Notes: generated by a model not told the origin, from the sequence alone. A stretch of 64,000 nucleotides of DNA from Nitrospirillum iridis (GCF_014205765.1 NZ_JACIIZ010000023.1:1-64000); one strand, 5' to 3'; counted from the stretch's first letter, positions 1 through 8,251 are shown. Numbers and translations are program-made.

Positions 1-1
1 G

Positions 2-256
2 GCGGCAATCGAGGCCCGGGTGCAGGCGAGCTTTGATGCCCTGGCGGACCGGATCCTTCCTGTCGACCGCGAGATCGCGGCCCTATGGGGCAGGTTGTTG
101 GGCACCAACGATAAACATACCGACGACACCGGATTGGCAGCCACCGCCCGCATCCATCGGCTGATCCTTGTTACCCGAAATACCGCCGACGTGGCCGGGC
201 GGGGCGTTACCACCCTCGACCCCTACTCTGCGTCTCCCCGGATACGGCCCGCCTGA
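2..256 (+). CDS. PIN-domain (VapC/FitB-like) toxin, C-terminal part
   Basis: The reading frame enters from the left edge of the window, so only about the last 84 residues are visible. The visible part has the typical end of a PIN-domain ribonuclease: an Asp-rich helix (HTDDTGLAATA) that supplies a late acidic metal ligand, then a strand-loop LILVTRNTADV, then a terminal GVTTLDPY. Family members cleave RNA and are neutralised by a small antitoxin, which would lie upstream, outside the window. It sits beside the broken relaxase on the integrative-element remnant, so it is plausibly element cargo. Whether the toxin is complete cannot be judged here. Confidence 0.75.
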   Translation, partial: AAIEARVQASFDALADRILPVDREIAALWGRLLGTNDKHTDDTGLAATARIHRLILVTRNTADVAGRGVTTLDPYSASPRIRPA

Positions 257-279
257 CGCACCCCCTTTGGCCTATCCGA

Positions 280-1563
280 CTATCCCGGCGTAGGTCCACG
301 GCCCACGGGGAATCCCCAATCGGCGGTCCAATCCTGCTCCTGGGGTGAAACCACCAGTCCTGTCCGATGACGGGTAACCCGGACCGTGCCACCGACGGGC
401 AAGCTCGAACTATTGAGGTCGGCGCCCAAGCGCAGGTAGTGGGACCGCCCCTCCTGGTCTTGGACAATGATGAACGGCCGGCCCGTCAACTCGTCGTCCA
501 AGCCCTTGGCGGTGATTTGACCGACGATGGGGTGGGCCGGCCCCTCTTGCCCATGGACTACCACGTCACCGACCGCACGGCCCAGCATCTGGTTCACGGT
601 CCGAATGATGTCGCCGCGGCGGCCCATCGCCTTCAGCGTGGGCTCCGCCTCTTCGGCCAGGCGCCAGCGCCCTTCCCCGTCAGTCGAGGCCAACCCCAGG
701 GTCTGCAATCGCTGCAGCCGGCCGATGAGCAAGCCCTGCACCCCTGCCCCATCGCCCCGGCCCGATTCTGATCGCATGTCGATGACGCCGGTGGGATCGG
801 TGGTGGCCACCCGAGCCAGGGTGCGGTCCAACTGCGTCCAGCGCTCGGCCTCCACCTCCCGCGCCAGCTTGGTCCGGATCTCCCACTCCGAGCGCGGCCC
901 CAGTTCCAGGGTGGCCAGTTCCTGGGCCCGTGCCCGCAGGCCCTGGGTGATGTAATTGCGGTGGATGACCAGGTCGCGGCCGGCCTCGTCCTTGCCACGC
1001 ACGATCAGGTGGACATGGGGGTTGTCGGTGTTCCAGTGGTCGACGGCCACCCAGTCCAGCTTGGTGCCCAGGTCGCGCTCCATGGTCCGCACCAGGTCGC
1101 GGGTGTAGGCCCGCAGGTCGGTGAGGTCGGCCGCATCCTCCGGGCTGACGATGAAGCGGAAGTGGTGGCGGTCCTCCGCCGTCCGGTTGACGAACGTCCG
1201 CACGTCGGCGTCGTCGGGGTCCGCGCTGAACATCCGGGCCGGCTGGCCGTCCTTGGTCACGCCTTCCCGGCGCAGATAGGCCAGGTGGGTTCCCAGCGGC
1301 GCCCCCCGCCGGCCGTGGCGGACGATGCGGGCCTTGACCACGACGCGGCGCCCGCGCTGGGCCAGGAGGCCCCGGCTGAGCTTCCAGGCCATGCCGGCCC
1401 CCCGGCCAGCCATTGAGTGCTTGGAGCGGGTGGAGATGACGCCCGCCTGCTCCCGCGCCACCAGCACCTTGGCCTTGAACAGGCGGGGCTGCCGCTCCGC
1501 CCGGAAGCGGCCCAGGCGGGGGCGCAGGAATGCGTCAGCGTCACGGTCACTACGGCACCGCAT
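280..1563 (-). CDS. VirD2-type relaxase with DUF3363 region, C-terminally truncated
   Basis: This looks like the relaxase that nicks the transfer origin of alphaproteobacterial integrative elements. The N-terminal half carries the HUH metal-binding motif (DNPHVH; His183 and His185, with His176 just before it). The later part resembles the start of a DUF3363 domain. From my recollection of the family these proteins run to roughly 600-650 residues; this one stops at 427, soon after the LRLGADL strand, with a short unrelated tail. The start at 1563 was chosen because MRCRSDRDADAF resembles the family's N-terminus and the longer upstream extension does not. The toxin fragment follows immediately, so the loss probably came from a rearrangement near 260-330. 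Transfer function is doubtful. Confidence 0.8.
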   Translation of the reverse strand: MRCRSDRDADAFLRPRLGRFRAERQPRLFKAKVLVAREQAGVISTRSKHSMAGRGAGMAWKLSRGLLAQRGRRVVVKARIVRHGRRGAPLGTHLAYLRREGVTKDGQPARMFSADPDDADVRTFVNRTAEDRHHFRFIVSPEDAADLTDLRAYTRDLVRTMERDLGTKLDWVAVDHWNTDNPHVHLIVRGKDEAGRDLVIHRNYITQGLRARAQELATLELGPRSEWEIRTKLAREVEAERWTQLDRTLARVATTDPTGVIDMRSESGRGDGAGVQGLLIGRLQRLQTLGLASTDGEGRWRLAEEAEPTLKAMGRRGDIIRTVNQMLGRAVGDVVVHGQEGPAHPIVGQITAKGLDDELTGRPFIIVQDQEGRSHYLRLGADLNSSSLPVGGTVRVTRHRTGLVVSPQEQDWTADWGFPVGRGPTPG

Positions 1564-1797
1564 GATGCCCCCGTGCCAGGAAATCCCAGGCAATCCGCCC
1601 CTCAGCGGGCGCGACCGGCACGGCACCACGAAGCTGGCACCGTCCAGACGCCAGGCAATCTGCCGCTGACAGCCCGTAAAATCCACCCCACGGCACTGCC
1701 TTTAATCTTGCCGTCCGTCGTCCATCGGGGTGGCAAGCGTCGATCCCCCGCCCCTCGCCGCCGATCAACGCCCCGCCCTCGCCGTCGCGCTGGCCTC

Positions 1798-2352
1798 TCA
1801 TGGTGCCCTCTCGGCGTGGCTCAGCACGACAAACAGCCCTTGGTCCCGCGCCAAGGGCTCACTTGGGGCTTGGGTCCATGGCCGCAGCACCTGGGCGACA
1901 TAGCGCTGGGTTGCCGCCGGGAGCGGCTGGCCGGTACGGTAGTGCGCCAGCACACGCGCGGTCCCGGCGTGGTAAGCGGCCAGGGCGTCCACAGGCCCGA
2001 AGCGCTCCCGCAGGTCGGCCAGGAGGGCGGCACCGGCCAGCAAGTTGTCGCGCACCTGGTAGGCGCTGGCGCCCAAGTGCAGCCGGGCCCGCAAGGAGGC
2101 CCAGGTCCCAGGCAACAGCTGTGTCAGACCCATGGCCCCGGCCGGTGAGGTCGCGACCGGGTCGCCGGCGCTTTCCACCGCCACCACGGCCATCAGCAAG
2201 GACGGCGGCAGGTGGAAGCGCTCGGCTGCTTCGGTGATCTCGACCCGCCAGCGTCCGGCCTCCCCCACGCAGGGCGGCGAAGGCTGCAACGGCGCGAACA
2301 GCGGACTGGCGGTGGCGAGGCCGCAGGCGGCGGCCAGGGTCAGGACGGGCAT
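1798..2352 (-). CDS. VirB1-like lytic transglycosylase
   Basis: A 184-residue exported peptidoglycan lyase with an SLT domain. The signal peptide is at residues 1-20. The catalytic Glu60 lies in VAVESAGDP, followed by the family signature SPAGAMGLTQLLPGT, and AAYHAGTARV matches the later AYNAG motif. Such enzymes open the cell wall locally for type IV secretion systems. It lies in the element's minus-strand gene series, 164 bases after the TraF-like peptidase. I looked for the DUF736 gene that often separates this gene from the relaxase; the 234 bases between them (1564-1797) show no convincing gene. Confidence 0.85.
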   Translation of the reverse strand: MPVLTLAAACGLATASPLFAPLQPSPPCVGEAGRWRVEITEAAERFHLPPSLLMAVVAVESAGDPVATSPAGAMGLTQLLPGTWASLRARLHLGASAYQVRDNLLAGAALLADLRERFGPVDALAAYHAGTARVLAHYRTGQPLPAATQRYVAQVLRPWTQAPSEPLARDQGLFVVLSHAERAP

Positions 2353-2516
2353 GGCGGTCTCCGATACGACAGCGACGACGGGAGGAGCGGAGCGTGGCCC
2401 TCAGCCACCGGGCTCGCCCGCGTCAAGGCCAAGCGCCGCTTGACCTTGACCCCGGCTGCGCGCGGCGGCGGACTGGAGGGCGGTCGGGACGACAGGATGG
2501 CAAAGGATGGGCGGCG

Positions 2517-3035
2517 TCATGGGTCCCGCCTCACCCAGAACGGGATCGCCTGGCCCAGGACGGCGGTGAGCGGCGTCGGTCCAAAATACCTTCCGTCCAG
2601 CGCGTCGGTACGGTCGGGGTTCAGCAGCAACACCTCGCCGGGGAACAGCCGCCGGCAGCCGCGCCAGGCGGTGAGGGGCCGGCCCCGGCCATCGGCCTCC
2701 AGCGCCCGCGCCAGAGGGCGTCGGTCCACCAGCATCCAGCCGGCGCGGCCACAGACCTGCTGCCCCGCCACCGCCGCCACCGGCTTCAGCAAGGGCATGC
2801 CCAGGGGTAGGTAGCCGCGATCCGCAAAGAGGCGGGCCTGAGCGGCATCGGGCCGCACCAGCAGATAGGCGCCGGGGGCCAGGCCGCCATCCGCCAGGGG
2901 GCGGAGGCGATAGAGGCCGAGGGGCGCGCTGGCGGTGGCGTTCCACACCAGTACAGGCCAGCGGCCTGGCGTGGCGAGGATCAGCAGTAGCACGGCGGCC
3001 AGGCCCGCCAGCAGGAGGACAATCCGGCGCGTCAT
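2517..3035 (-). CDS. TraF-like S26 family signal peptidase
   Basis: A 172-residue membrane-anchored serine peptidase of the S26/TraF type, which in conjugative systems matures the pilin. A single N-terminal membrane segment spans residues 5-22. The putative catalytic Ser36 is in ASAPLGLY and the Lys84 general base in GMPLLKPVAAVAG, matching the S26 Ser/Lys dyad arrangement. The C-terminal LNPDRTDALDGRYFGP is the usual box E-like end. The start at 3035 overlaps the stop of the upstream DUF2840 gene by four bases (ATGA, 3032-3035), implying translational coupling. No pilin or type IV secretion gene is visible in this window. Confidence 0.85.
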   Translation of the reverse strand: MTRRIVLLLAGLAAVLLLILATPGRWPVLVWNATASAPLGLYRLRPLADGGLAPGAYLLVRPDAAQARLFADRGYLPLGMPLLKPVAAVAGQQVCGRAGWMLVDRRPLARALEADGRGRPLTAWRGCRRLFPGEVLLLNPDRTDALDGRYFGPTPLTAVLGQAIPFWVRRDP

Positions 3036-3517
3036 GCCCCCACCCCCCGGCGCCGGCACAAGGCGGCATGCTGATCCCGGCCATAGCGCCGGGGGGCTTG
3101 GCCACAGGCCAGGCGGTTGTGGGCATGGCGCCAGTAGTCCGGCGCCACCGCCGCCGGGTCGAAGCCATCGGCCTCCAGCATGTCGACCAGTTCCAGCGTG
3201 CGCTTCACCCGGGGCCAGCCCGACAGGCGCAGCAGGCTGTCACCCCCAGGATCGACGCCGGGAACGGTGACGCACCCCTCCCCGGCGGCACAGGCCCGCA
3301 GGATGTCGATGCGGGAGAGCACGGTGCCGTGGGCGTTGCCCTCCCACCGCACATAGCCGAACACGGCACCGGGGGCGAAGAACAGCAGGCGCCGCCGCCG
3401 GTCCAGCACCTGATCCGCCACCGGATGGCCGAAGCGCAGCCAACGCTCGATCCAATCGCGGTGGAACACCAGTTCGACACTGATCAGGGAGCCACCCAGG
3501 GAAGCCGGCGCGATCAT
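3032..3517 (-). CDS. DUF2840 domain protein
   Basis: A 161-residue protein resembling the DUF2840 family, which is found almost only in alphaproteobacterial integrative elements between a parA module and traF. Recognisable stretches are VELVFHRDWIERWLRFG, the aromatic FFAPGAVFGYVRWEGN, and the C-terminal RYGRDQHAALCRRRG. The molecular function is not known to me. It is coupled at both ends by four-base ATGA overlaps (3514-3517 with the ribbon-helix-helix gene, 3032-3035 with traF), so these genes form one translationally linked operon. Confidence 0.8.
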   Translation of the reverse strand: MIAPASLGGSLISVELVFHRDWIERWLRFGHPVADQVLDRRRRLLFFAPGAVFGYVRWEGNAHGTVLSRIDILRACAAGEGCVTVPGVDPGGDSLLRLSGWPRVKRTLELVDMLEADGFDPAAVAPDYWRHAHNRLACGQAPRRYGRDQHAALCRRRGVGA

Positions 3518-3756
3518 GACGGCCCCGCGCCGAAGCGCTCCTCCAGCATCGCGCGCAGCAGGTCCGCCACGGTGACACCCTGACGGAAGGCCGCGACCTT
3601 GATGCGGCCGCGCAAGGCCGGCGTGACGTCGATGGTCAGGCGGGCGCTGTAGGCCTCGGCCTTGGGCGCGGTGCGACCCTTGCCGTCGCCATCGACCCAG
3701 CGCTGGGCATCGTCGCGCGGACGGGCCGCGAGCACGGGGGCGGGCCGGCGGGTCAT
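3514..3756 (-). CDS. ribbon-helix-helix partition-type protein
   Basis: An 80-residue basic protein. Residues 38-75 (SARLTIDVTPALRGRIKVAA, then VTVADLLRAMLEERF) fit a ribbon-helix-helix DNA-binding fold: a short beta strand followed by two helices. In related elements the gene directly after parA is of this type and probably works as the partition or copy-control partner. It overlaps the parA tail by four bases (3753-3756) and the DUF2840 gene by four bases. Since parA is broken here, its partner function is probably lost. Confidence 0.65.
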   Translation of the reverse strand: MTRRPAPVLAARPRDDAQRWVDGDGKGRTAPKAEAYSARLTIDVTPALRGRIKVAAFRQGVTVADLLRAMLEERFGAGPS

Positions 3757-3992
3757 GGCCGCCCCCGCAGCACCTCGGCGGCCAGCGCCGCCACCTCGCG
3801 CACCGCCGGCGAGGCCCGGTCGATCTCCCGCGCCAGCAGGCCGGACCCCGCCGCCTCGGCGTAGATCACCCGTTGGGCCAGGCTGGCCTCCAGCGCCGGC
3901 ACGCCCAGGCTGGCGATGGCGCGCTTGACCTCCCGGGCGATGCGGGTGCGCACCACCCGGCGGTTGACGACGAAGTCAGCCGGGCGGACACC
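3753..3992 (-). pseudogene. parA remnant (C-terminal about 80 codons only)
   Basis: In this minus-strand frame the codons from about 3992 down encode VRPADFVVNRRV, then VRTRIAREVKRAIASLGV, then a QRVIYAEAAGSGLLAREID stretch. This matches the final helix-strand region of ParA/MinD-type ATPases encoded by alphaproteobacterial integrative elements. The Walker A, switch and Walker B regions are absent, because the sequence upstream belongs to a parB-like gene in another frame. The original stop codon and its ATGA overlap with the ribbon-helix-helix gene survive. A GTG at 3956 could still start a 67-residue peptide. Confidence 0.75.
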
Positions 3993-4447
3993 GCGCCCAG
4001 CTTGAGGCGCTGCTTCACCGTCCGCTCAGCCACGCCGAAGCGGGCTGCGATCTCCAGGGCCGGCAAGCCCTCGGCGGCATGCAAACGGTGGAAGGCCTCG
4101 AACTGGTCCGCCGGATGGGGCGGAACGTAGCTGTTCTCGGCCAGGCTGACCTCCAGGGCGTTGGCCGTCCCCAGCAGGGCGCAGGGGATGGGGGCCGCCT
4201 TGGGCAGGCGCTTGCGCTGGGCCAGGAGCTTGAGCGCCGCCAACCGGCGCCCACCGGCCACCACCTCATAGCGCCCCGTCTCCTGCCCCTGGCCATCGAG
4301 GACAGGCCGGACGGTGAGGTTTTGCAGCAGGCCATGAGCGGCGATGCTGGCCGCCAGTTCCTCCAGCCCGCTGTCGCGGGCGGTCTTGCGCATGTTGGCA
4401 TCCGAAGCGCTGAGCTTGGACAAAGGCAGGGTCAAGAGCTCTCCCAT
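3866..4447 (-). pseudogene. parB/Spo0J-like gene truncated by deletion into parA
   Basis: The front of this frame is a clear ParB/RepB/Spo0J-type partition protein: an N-terminal nuclease-like domain (LSASDANMRKT, GLLQNLTVRP, YEVVAGGRRLAAL, SLAENSYVPPHPADQFEAF) followed by the helix-turn-helix (IAARFGVAERTVKQRLKLGAVS). Homology ends abruptly after GAVS near 3988. The remaining 40 or so codons are a frame-shifted reading of parA DNA and have no relation to ParB. The start at 4447 is preferred because GGAG lies six bases upstream. In intact elements these two genes are normally far apart, so an internal deletion probably removed the region between them. Confidence 0.75.
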
Positions 4448-4851
4448 GATCGTCTCCATCGGTAAAATCCCGCCGGGAAGCACCCGTGCGTGCTTCCCGG
4501 AGGCGGGCGACCGCGCGGGGGGAGAGGGGGGCGAGCGCCGACGCGCCCGGCCGGGTTGCCAGGACGGGCGGGACCGTCGCCGCCTCCGTGATCATGACCA
4601 TAACGCCGGGCCTGCGCGGCCGCGGCCCTGCCGGGCGGCGCCCGGCGCTCGCGGGGGAGAGGGGGCGAAGGGCCCACTCTCCCATACGGAAGGAGAGCCT
4701 CAGGAAAGCTGTGGGACCTTCACATCGTCATTAGCGCAGGCGCATGCCAATTTTACGACAGGCCCGCCAATTGATCTCCTATCCTGAGAATTCTCGCACT
4801 TGACCTGAATAATCCGCTTCAATCGCTTCAGGTCATCAGGAGGTGGACGAC
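4448..4851. other. intergenic region between parB-like fragment and alpA-like gene
   Basis: About 400 bases without a credible gene. The first part (about 4500-4690) is very GC-rich with repeated GGGGGAGAGGGG-like runs. After about 4700 it becomes AT-richer and contains the palindromes described separately, so the promoters of both divergent genes probably lie here. No att-like copy of the guaA end was found. Confidence 0.5.
4786..4835 (+). promoter_or_regulatory. palindromic operators in front of the alpA-like gene
   Basis: Two symmetric elements lie just upstream of the ribosome binding site. GAGAATTCTC (4786-4795) is a perfect ten-base palindrome. TGACCTGAA (4801-4809) and TTCAGGTCA (4827-4835) are perfect nine-base inverted arms 17 bases apart. 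The second arm ends three bases before the AGGAGG ribosome binding site (4838-4843). Binding by a dimer, perhaps the AlpA-like protein itself or another element regulator, would control the gene. The assignment to a regulator is inference. Confidence 0.55.
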
Positions 4852-5124
4852 ATGAAACGATTGGAAAGTCACGGCCAAACGCGGACGATACGCCGGCATC
4901 AATTGCGGGAAATCGTACCGCTCGCAGATACGACCATCTATGACATGGAGCAGCGTGGTGAATTCTCGCAGCGTTTCTACCTCACATCACGCTGCGTGGT
5001 GTGGGATCTGGGCGAGGTTGAAGCCTGGCTTGAGGCGCGCCGGCAGGCGTCACGGGCCAAAACTATTAATCGTGCCCCAGCCCCTGACGTGAAGTTGCGA
5101 AAGACCAGGCCCGTCAAGCGGTAG
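4852..5124 (+). CDS. AlpA-like helix-turn-helix regulator
   Basis: A 90-residue DNA-binding protein of the AlpA/MerR-like excisionase type. The winged helix is visible: IRRHQLREIVPLADTTIYDM, then RGEFSQRFYLTSRCVVWDL, then EVEAWLEARR. Such proteins act as excisionases or as activators of the integrase gene in P4-like and ICE elements. The ATG at 4852 is preferred over an upstream GTG (4843) because AGGAGG sits eight bases before it. It converges on the integrase gene and their 3' ends overlap by 11 bases (5114-5124), an arrangement that would let the two antagonise each other's expression. Confidence 0.75.
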   Translation: MKRLESHGQTRTIRRHQLREIVPLADTTIYDMEQRGEFSQRFYLTSRCVVWDLGEVEAWLEARRQASRAKTINRAPAPDVKLRKTRPVKR

Positions 5125-6370
5125 GCTCTGGCGCCAAAAGGTCCATTGCTGGCGGCAGCAGGGTCGGGAGGTATTTCCTCCCTGCCGCCCAAGCGTCGAC
5201 CAAGTTGGCCCATTCCTGCAGCATGTGCCGGCGCTGATGTTCGTATTCCGCACGGTTGTATGTACCTCGTGAGGACCGGCTATCCTCATGGGCAAGGCAC
5301 TTCTCTATCCAATCGCGGTTGAAGCCCAACTCGTTCAGGAGAGTGGAGCCCGTCCGCCGAAGGTCGTGGACGGTGAAGGCCGCCAGCGGCAGTCCCTCCT
5401 TCTCCGCGCGCGCCACAACCGCTGTGGTGATGCGGTTGAAGGTCGCCCGGGACATTGGCGCATCCGCATCATAGCGCGAGGGCAGTAAGTACCGCGAACC
5501 GCCAGCGCAGGTCTTGAGCGCGATCAGGATATCGATGGCTTGTTGGGCCAAGTACACATTGTGCGGCTTGGCCCGCTTCATCCGCTCTTTCGGAATAGCC
5601 CAAACCGCATTCTCAAAGTCGACCTCGTCCCAGGTTGCGTCCAGCAGTTCACTCTTGCGCACCATAGTGAGCAGGATGAACTTAAGGCCGAGCCGGATGG
5701 TGGGCAGCGTGGGGACATGTTCCAACTGCCCCAGCATGAGCCGTATCTCCAACGGCGACAGCGCCCGGTCCTTCGGGACAAAGGTAGCGATGGACGCCGG
5801 GTTGACGCTCTCGGCAGGGTTCGCCACCTTCTCGCCATGCAGGATGGCGAAGCCATAGATGAGCTTCACAATGTCCCGGACCTGCACAGCCGTGGCGGGA
5901 GCGCCGCGCGCTTTCACCTTCGCACACATGGCACGGACATCATCTGACTCGATTTCAGTCAGCAGTCGGTTCCGGAATGTGGGAAGGATGTCCCGTTCAT
6001 AAATGATCCGCCGCATCGCGCGCGTGCTATCGGCCATTCGGGCCTCCTGCAGCCAGCGCTCACCAAACTCGCCAAAGCGTTTGGCCTCCTTGAGGCGGCG
6101 CTTTTCCCGCTGTTTCTCTTGGGCTGGCGACCGTCCTTCCAGAACCGCCCGTCGGGCTTCGATCACCTTATCTCTGGCACGCGCCAGGGACAGGTCGGCC
6201 GCGCCATATCGACCCAACGTCACGGACTCCCGCCTTCCGTTCAGGTGATAGTCCAGCCTGAACACAATCGTGCCCGACGGCTGGACGACGACGTACATAC
6301 CGTCACGGTCCGAGACCTTGTATGCTTTTGCCTTTGGTTTCAGTGCCTTGATACCAGCGTCCGTCAGCAT
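5114..6370 (-). CDS. int: tyrosine integrase, P4-type
   Basis: A 418-residue site-specific recombinase with the N-terminal arm-binding domain typical of P4-type integrases (MLTDAGIKALKP, then DGMYVVVQPSG and VTLGRYG). The catalytic tyrosine-recombinase residues can all be traced: Arg238 (TMVRKSEL), His335-x-x-Arg338 (HDLRR), His361 and the nucleophile Tyr371 (GTYNRAEY). The start at 6370 matches the usual N-terminus. Its promoter side faces the 3' end of guaA, 318 bases away, the expected geometry for an integrase next to its own attachment site. It looks intact, unlike the transfer genes. Confidence 0.9.
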   Translation of the reverse strand: MLTDAGIKALKPKAKAYKVSDRDGMYVVVQPSGTIVFRLDYHLNGRRESVTLGRYGAADLSLARARDKVIEARRAVLEGRSPAQEKQREKRRLKEAKRFGEFGERWLQEARMADSTRAMRRIIYERDILPTFRNRLLTEIESDDVRAMCAKVKARGAPATAVQVRDIVKLIYGFAILHGEKVANPAESVNPASIATFVPKDRALSPLEIRLMLGQLEHVPTLPTIRLGLKFILLTMVRKSELLDATWDEVDFENAVWAIPKERMKRAKPHNVYLAQQAIDILIALKTCAGGSRYLLPSRYDADAPMSRATFNRITTAVVARAEKEGLPLAAFTVHDLRRTGSTLLNELGFNRDWIEKCLAHEDSRSSRGTYNRAEYEHQRRHMLQEWANLVDAWAAGRKYLPTLLPPAMDLLAPEPTA

Positions 6371-6573
6371 TCTGGGCCTCCGACATCGGCAAAAGCGCGA
6401 TAGCGCCGCCAAAAAATACCGTCAACCCAAAAGGGCCTTGGCACCCAGGCATTTTATCCTTTTAGTTCAAAGCACTGAGGTCAAAAAAATACCGTCAGGG
6501 GCTCGATATCCCCTGACGGTATCTTCACTTGGCGCTGTCGGCAAGAGCCGACATACCGTCAGCCAGACCGTCA
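6297..6573. repeat. ATACCGTCA repeats at the integrase 5' end
   Basis: The nine-base word ATACCGTCA occurs directly at 6297-6305, 6416-6424, 6489-6497 and 6553-6561, and inverted at 6514-6522. A shorter ACCGTCA follows at 6567-6573. The copies at 6416 and 6489 extend to a shared 14-mer with a leading A-run (6411-6424 and 6484-6497). The spacing and closeness to the recombination site suggest integrase arm-type sites or excisionase sites; this is inference. Confidence 0.75.
6489..6522. promoter_or_regulatory. 13-bp perfect inverted repeat between int and guaA
   Basis: ATACCGTCAGGGG (6489-6501) and CCCCTGACGGTAT (6510-6522) are perfect inverted arms around an eight-base centre. Each arm contains one copy of the ATACCGTCA repeat. 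It could be a recombinase/excisionase binding site or an int operator. Confidence 0.7.
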
Positions 6574-6688
6574 ACCGCGAGGCTAGCCCCGCGATCGGCC
6601 TTGATAGATGCCGACGGATTATTCAAGTATTTTCAGTGGGTTATGTCGTACTTTAGCGTACTGTCGAGTGCTCACGCGGAGGCAAAAA

Positions 6689-6711
6689 TCACTCCCACTC
6701 GATGGTGCCCG
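6689..6711. other. probable attachment site at the guaA 3' end
   Basis: The last codons and stop of guaA form the boundary between core DNA and the element. The 3' end of guaA is an established integration hot spot for genomic islands and ICEs. The adjacent integrase and its repeats support that use here. The partner repeat should lie left of the window; no copy was seen between 1 and 6300. The exact core was not determined. Confidence 0.6.
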
Positions 6712-8251
6712 GCGGCTTGCTGGTGATGTCGTAGGTCACGCGGTTGATGCCGCGCACCTCGTTGATGATGCGGGTCGCCACCCGGCCCAGGAACTCATGC
6801 GGGAAGGGGTAGTAGTCGGCCGTCATGCCATCGACCGAGGTGACGGCGCGCAGGGCGCAGGCGTAGTCGTAGGAGCGGCCGTCGCCCATCACACCCACGG
6901 TGCGGACCGGCAGCAGCACGGCGAACGCCTGCCAGATGGCGTCATAGAGGCCGGCGTTGCGGATTTCCTCCAGGTAGACCGTGTCGGCCTTGCGCAGGAT
7001 TTCCAGCTTCTCCGGCGTGATCTCGCCGGGGATGCGGATGGCCAGGCCCGGGCCCGGGAAGGGATGGCGGCCGATGAAAGCCGGGGGCAGGCCCAGTTCC
7101 ACGCCCAGGCGGCGGACCTCGTCCTTGAACAGCTCGCGCAGCGGCTCCACCAGCTTCAGGTTCATGCGTTCCGGCAGGCCACCCACATTGTGGTGCGACT
7201 TGATGGTGACGCTGGGGCCGCCGGTGAAGCTGACGCTCTCGATGACGTCGGGGTAGAGCGTGCCCTGGGCCAGGAAGCCGGCGCCGCCGATCTTCTTGGC
7301 CTCAGCATCGAACACGTCGATGAAGGTGGCGCCGATGGTCTTGCGCTTCACCTCCGGGTCGCTGACGCCGGCCAGCTTGCCGAGGAACAGGTCGGCCGCG
7401 TCCACATGCACCAGCGGGATGTTGTAGTGGTCGCGGAACAGCGTCACCACCTCATCCGCCTCGCCCGCCCGCATCAGGCCGGTGTCGACGAAGATGCAGG
7501 TCAGCTGCTCGCCGATGGCCTCATGGATCAGCACGGCGGCGACCGAACTGTCGACGCCGCCGGACAGGCCGCAGATCACCCTGCCGCTGCCGACCTGGGC
7601 GCGGATCTTCTCGATGGCCTGGGCCTTGAAGGCGGCCATGGTCCAGCTGCCGCTGAGGCCGCATACCGAGAACAGGAAGTTGCGGATCAGCGCGTCGCCA
7701 TGCGGGGTGTGCACCACCTCCGGATGGAACTGCACGGCGTAGAAGCGGCGGTCATCGTCGGCGATGATGGCGTAGGGCGCGCCCTCGCTGGTCGCCACGA
7801 TGCGGAAACCTTCCGGCAGCCTGGCGACGCGGTCGCCGTGGCTCATCCACACCTGCTCGCGGGCGCCGACCTGCCACACGCCCTCGAACAGGGCGCAGGG
7901 CTCCTTCACGTCGACGAAGGCGCGGCCGAATTCGCGGGTCTCGCCCGGCTCGACCTTGCCGCCCAGCTGCTCGCACATGGTCTGCTGGCCATAGCAGATC
8001 CCCAGGACGGGCAGGCCACTGGTGAAGACGATGCCCGGCGCACGGGGGCTGCCCTCTTCCGTCACCGAGGCCGGGCTGCCCGACAGGATGATGGCCTTGG
8101 GCGCGTAGGCCTGGATGGCCTCCTCGGACATGGAGAAGGGATGGATCTCACAGTACACGCCCGCCTCACGCACCCGCCGGGCGATGAGCTGGGTCACCTG
8201 AGACCCGAAATCGAGAATGAGGACCCGATCGGACGTCGTCTCTGTGGCCAT
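6689..8251 (-). CDS. guaA: GMP synthase (glutamine-hydrolysing)
   Basis: Converts XMP to GMP using ATP and glutamine, the last step of guanine nucleotide synthesis. The N-terminal class I amidotransferase domain has [13 protein letters not shown] and the nucleophile Cys86 (LGICYGQQ), with the partner His/Glu in QFHPEVVHT. The ATP-pyrophosphatase domain has the P-loop [12 protein letters not shown]. The C-terminal dimerisation domain ends in KPPGTIEWE, the usual GuaA end, so the integration event left the protein intact. Length is about 520 residues, as expected. The ATG at 8251 was chosen over 8263 since neither has a strong ribosome binding site. guaB lies about 5 kb away on the same strand. 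Confidence 0.97.
   Translation of the reverse strand: MATETTSDRVLILDFGSQVTQLIARRVREAGVYCEIHPFSMSEEAIQAYAPKAIILSGSPASVTEEGSPRAPGIVFTSGLPVLGICYGQQTMCEQLGGKVEPGETREFGRAFVDVKEPCALFEGVWQVGAREQVWMSHGDRVARLPEGFRIVATSEGAPYAIIADDDRRFYAVQFHPEVVHTPHGDALIRNFLFSVCGLSGSWTMAAFKAQAIEKIRAQVGSGRVICGLSGGVDSSVAAVLIHEAIGEQLTCIFVDTGLMRAGEADEVVTLFRDHYNIPLVHVDAADLFLGKLAGVSDPEVKRKTIGATFIDVFDAEAKKIGGAGFLAQGTLYPDVIESVSFTGGPSVTIKSHHNVGGLPERMNLKLVEPLRELFKDEVRRLGVELGLPPAFIGRHPFPGPGLAIRIPGEITPEKLEILRKADTVYLEEIRNAGLYDAIWQAFAVLLPVRTVGVMGDGRSYDYACALRAVTSVDGMTADYYPFPHEFLGRVATRIINEVRGINRVTYDITSKPPGTIEWE

Noticed and set aside
1564-1797. A possible DUF736 gene between relaxase and transglycosylase
   Set aside because: The region is where such a gene would lie, but none of the frames shows its sequence.
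4486-4734. Frames in the GC-rich stretch before the alpA-like gene
   Set aside because: Arg/Gly/Ala-rich translations without ribosome sites or motifs.
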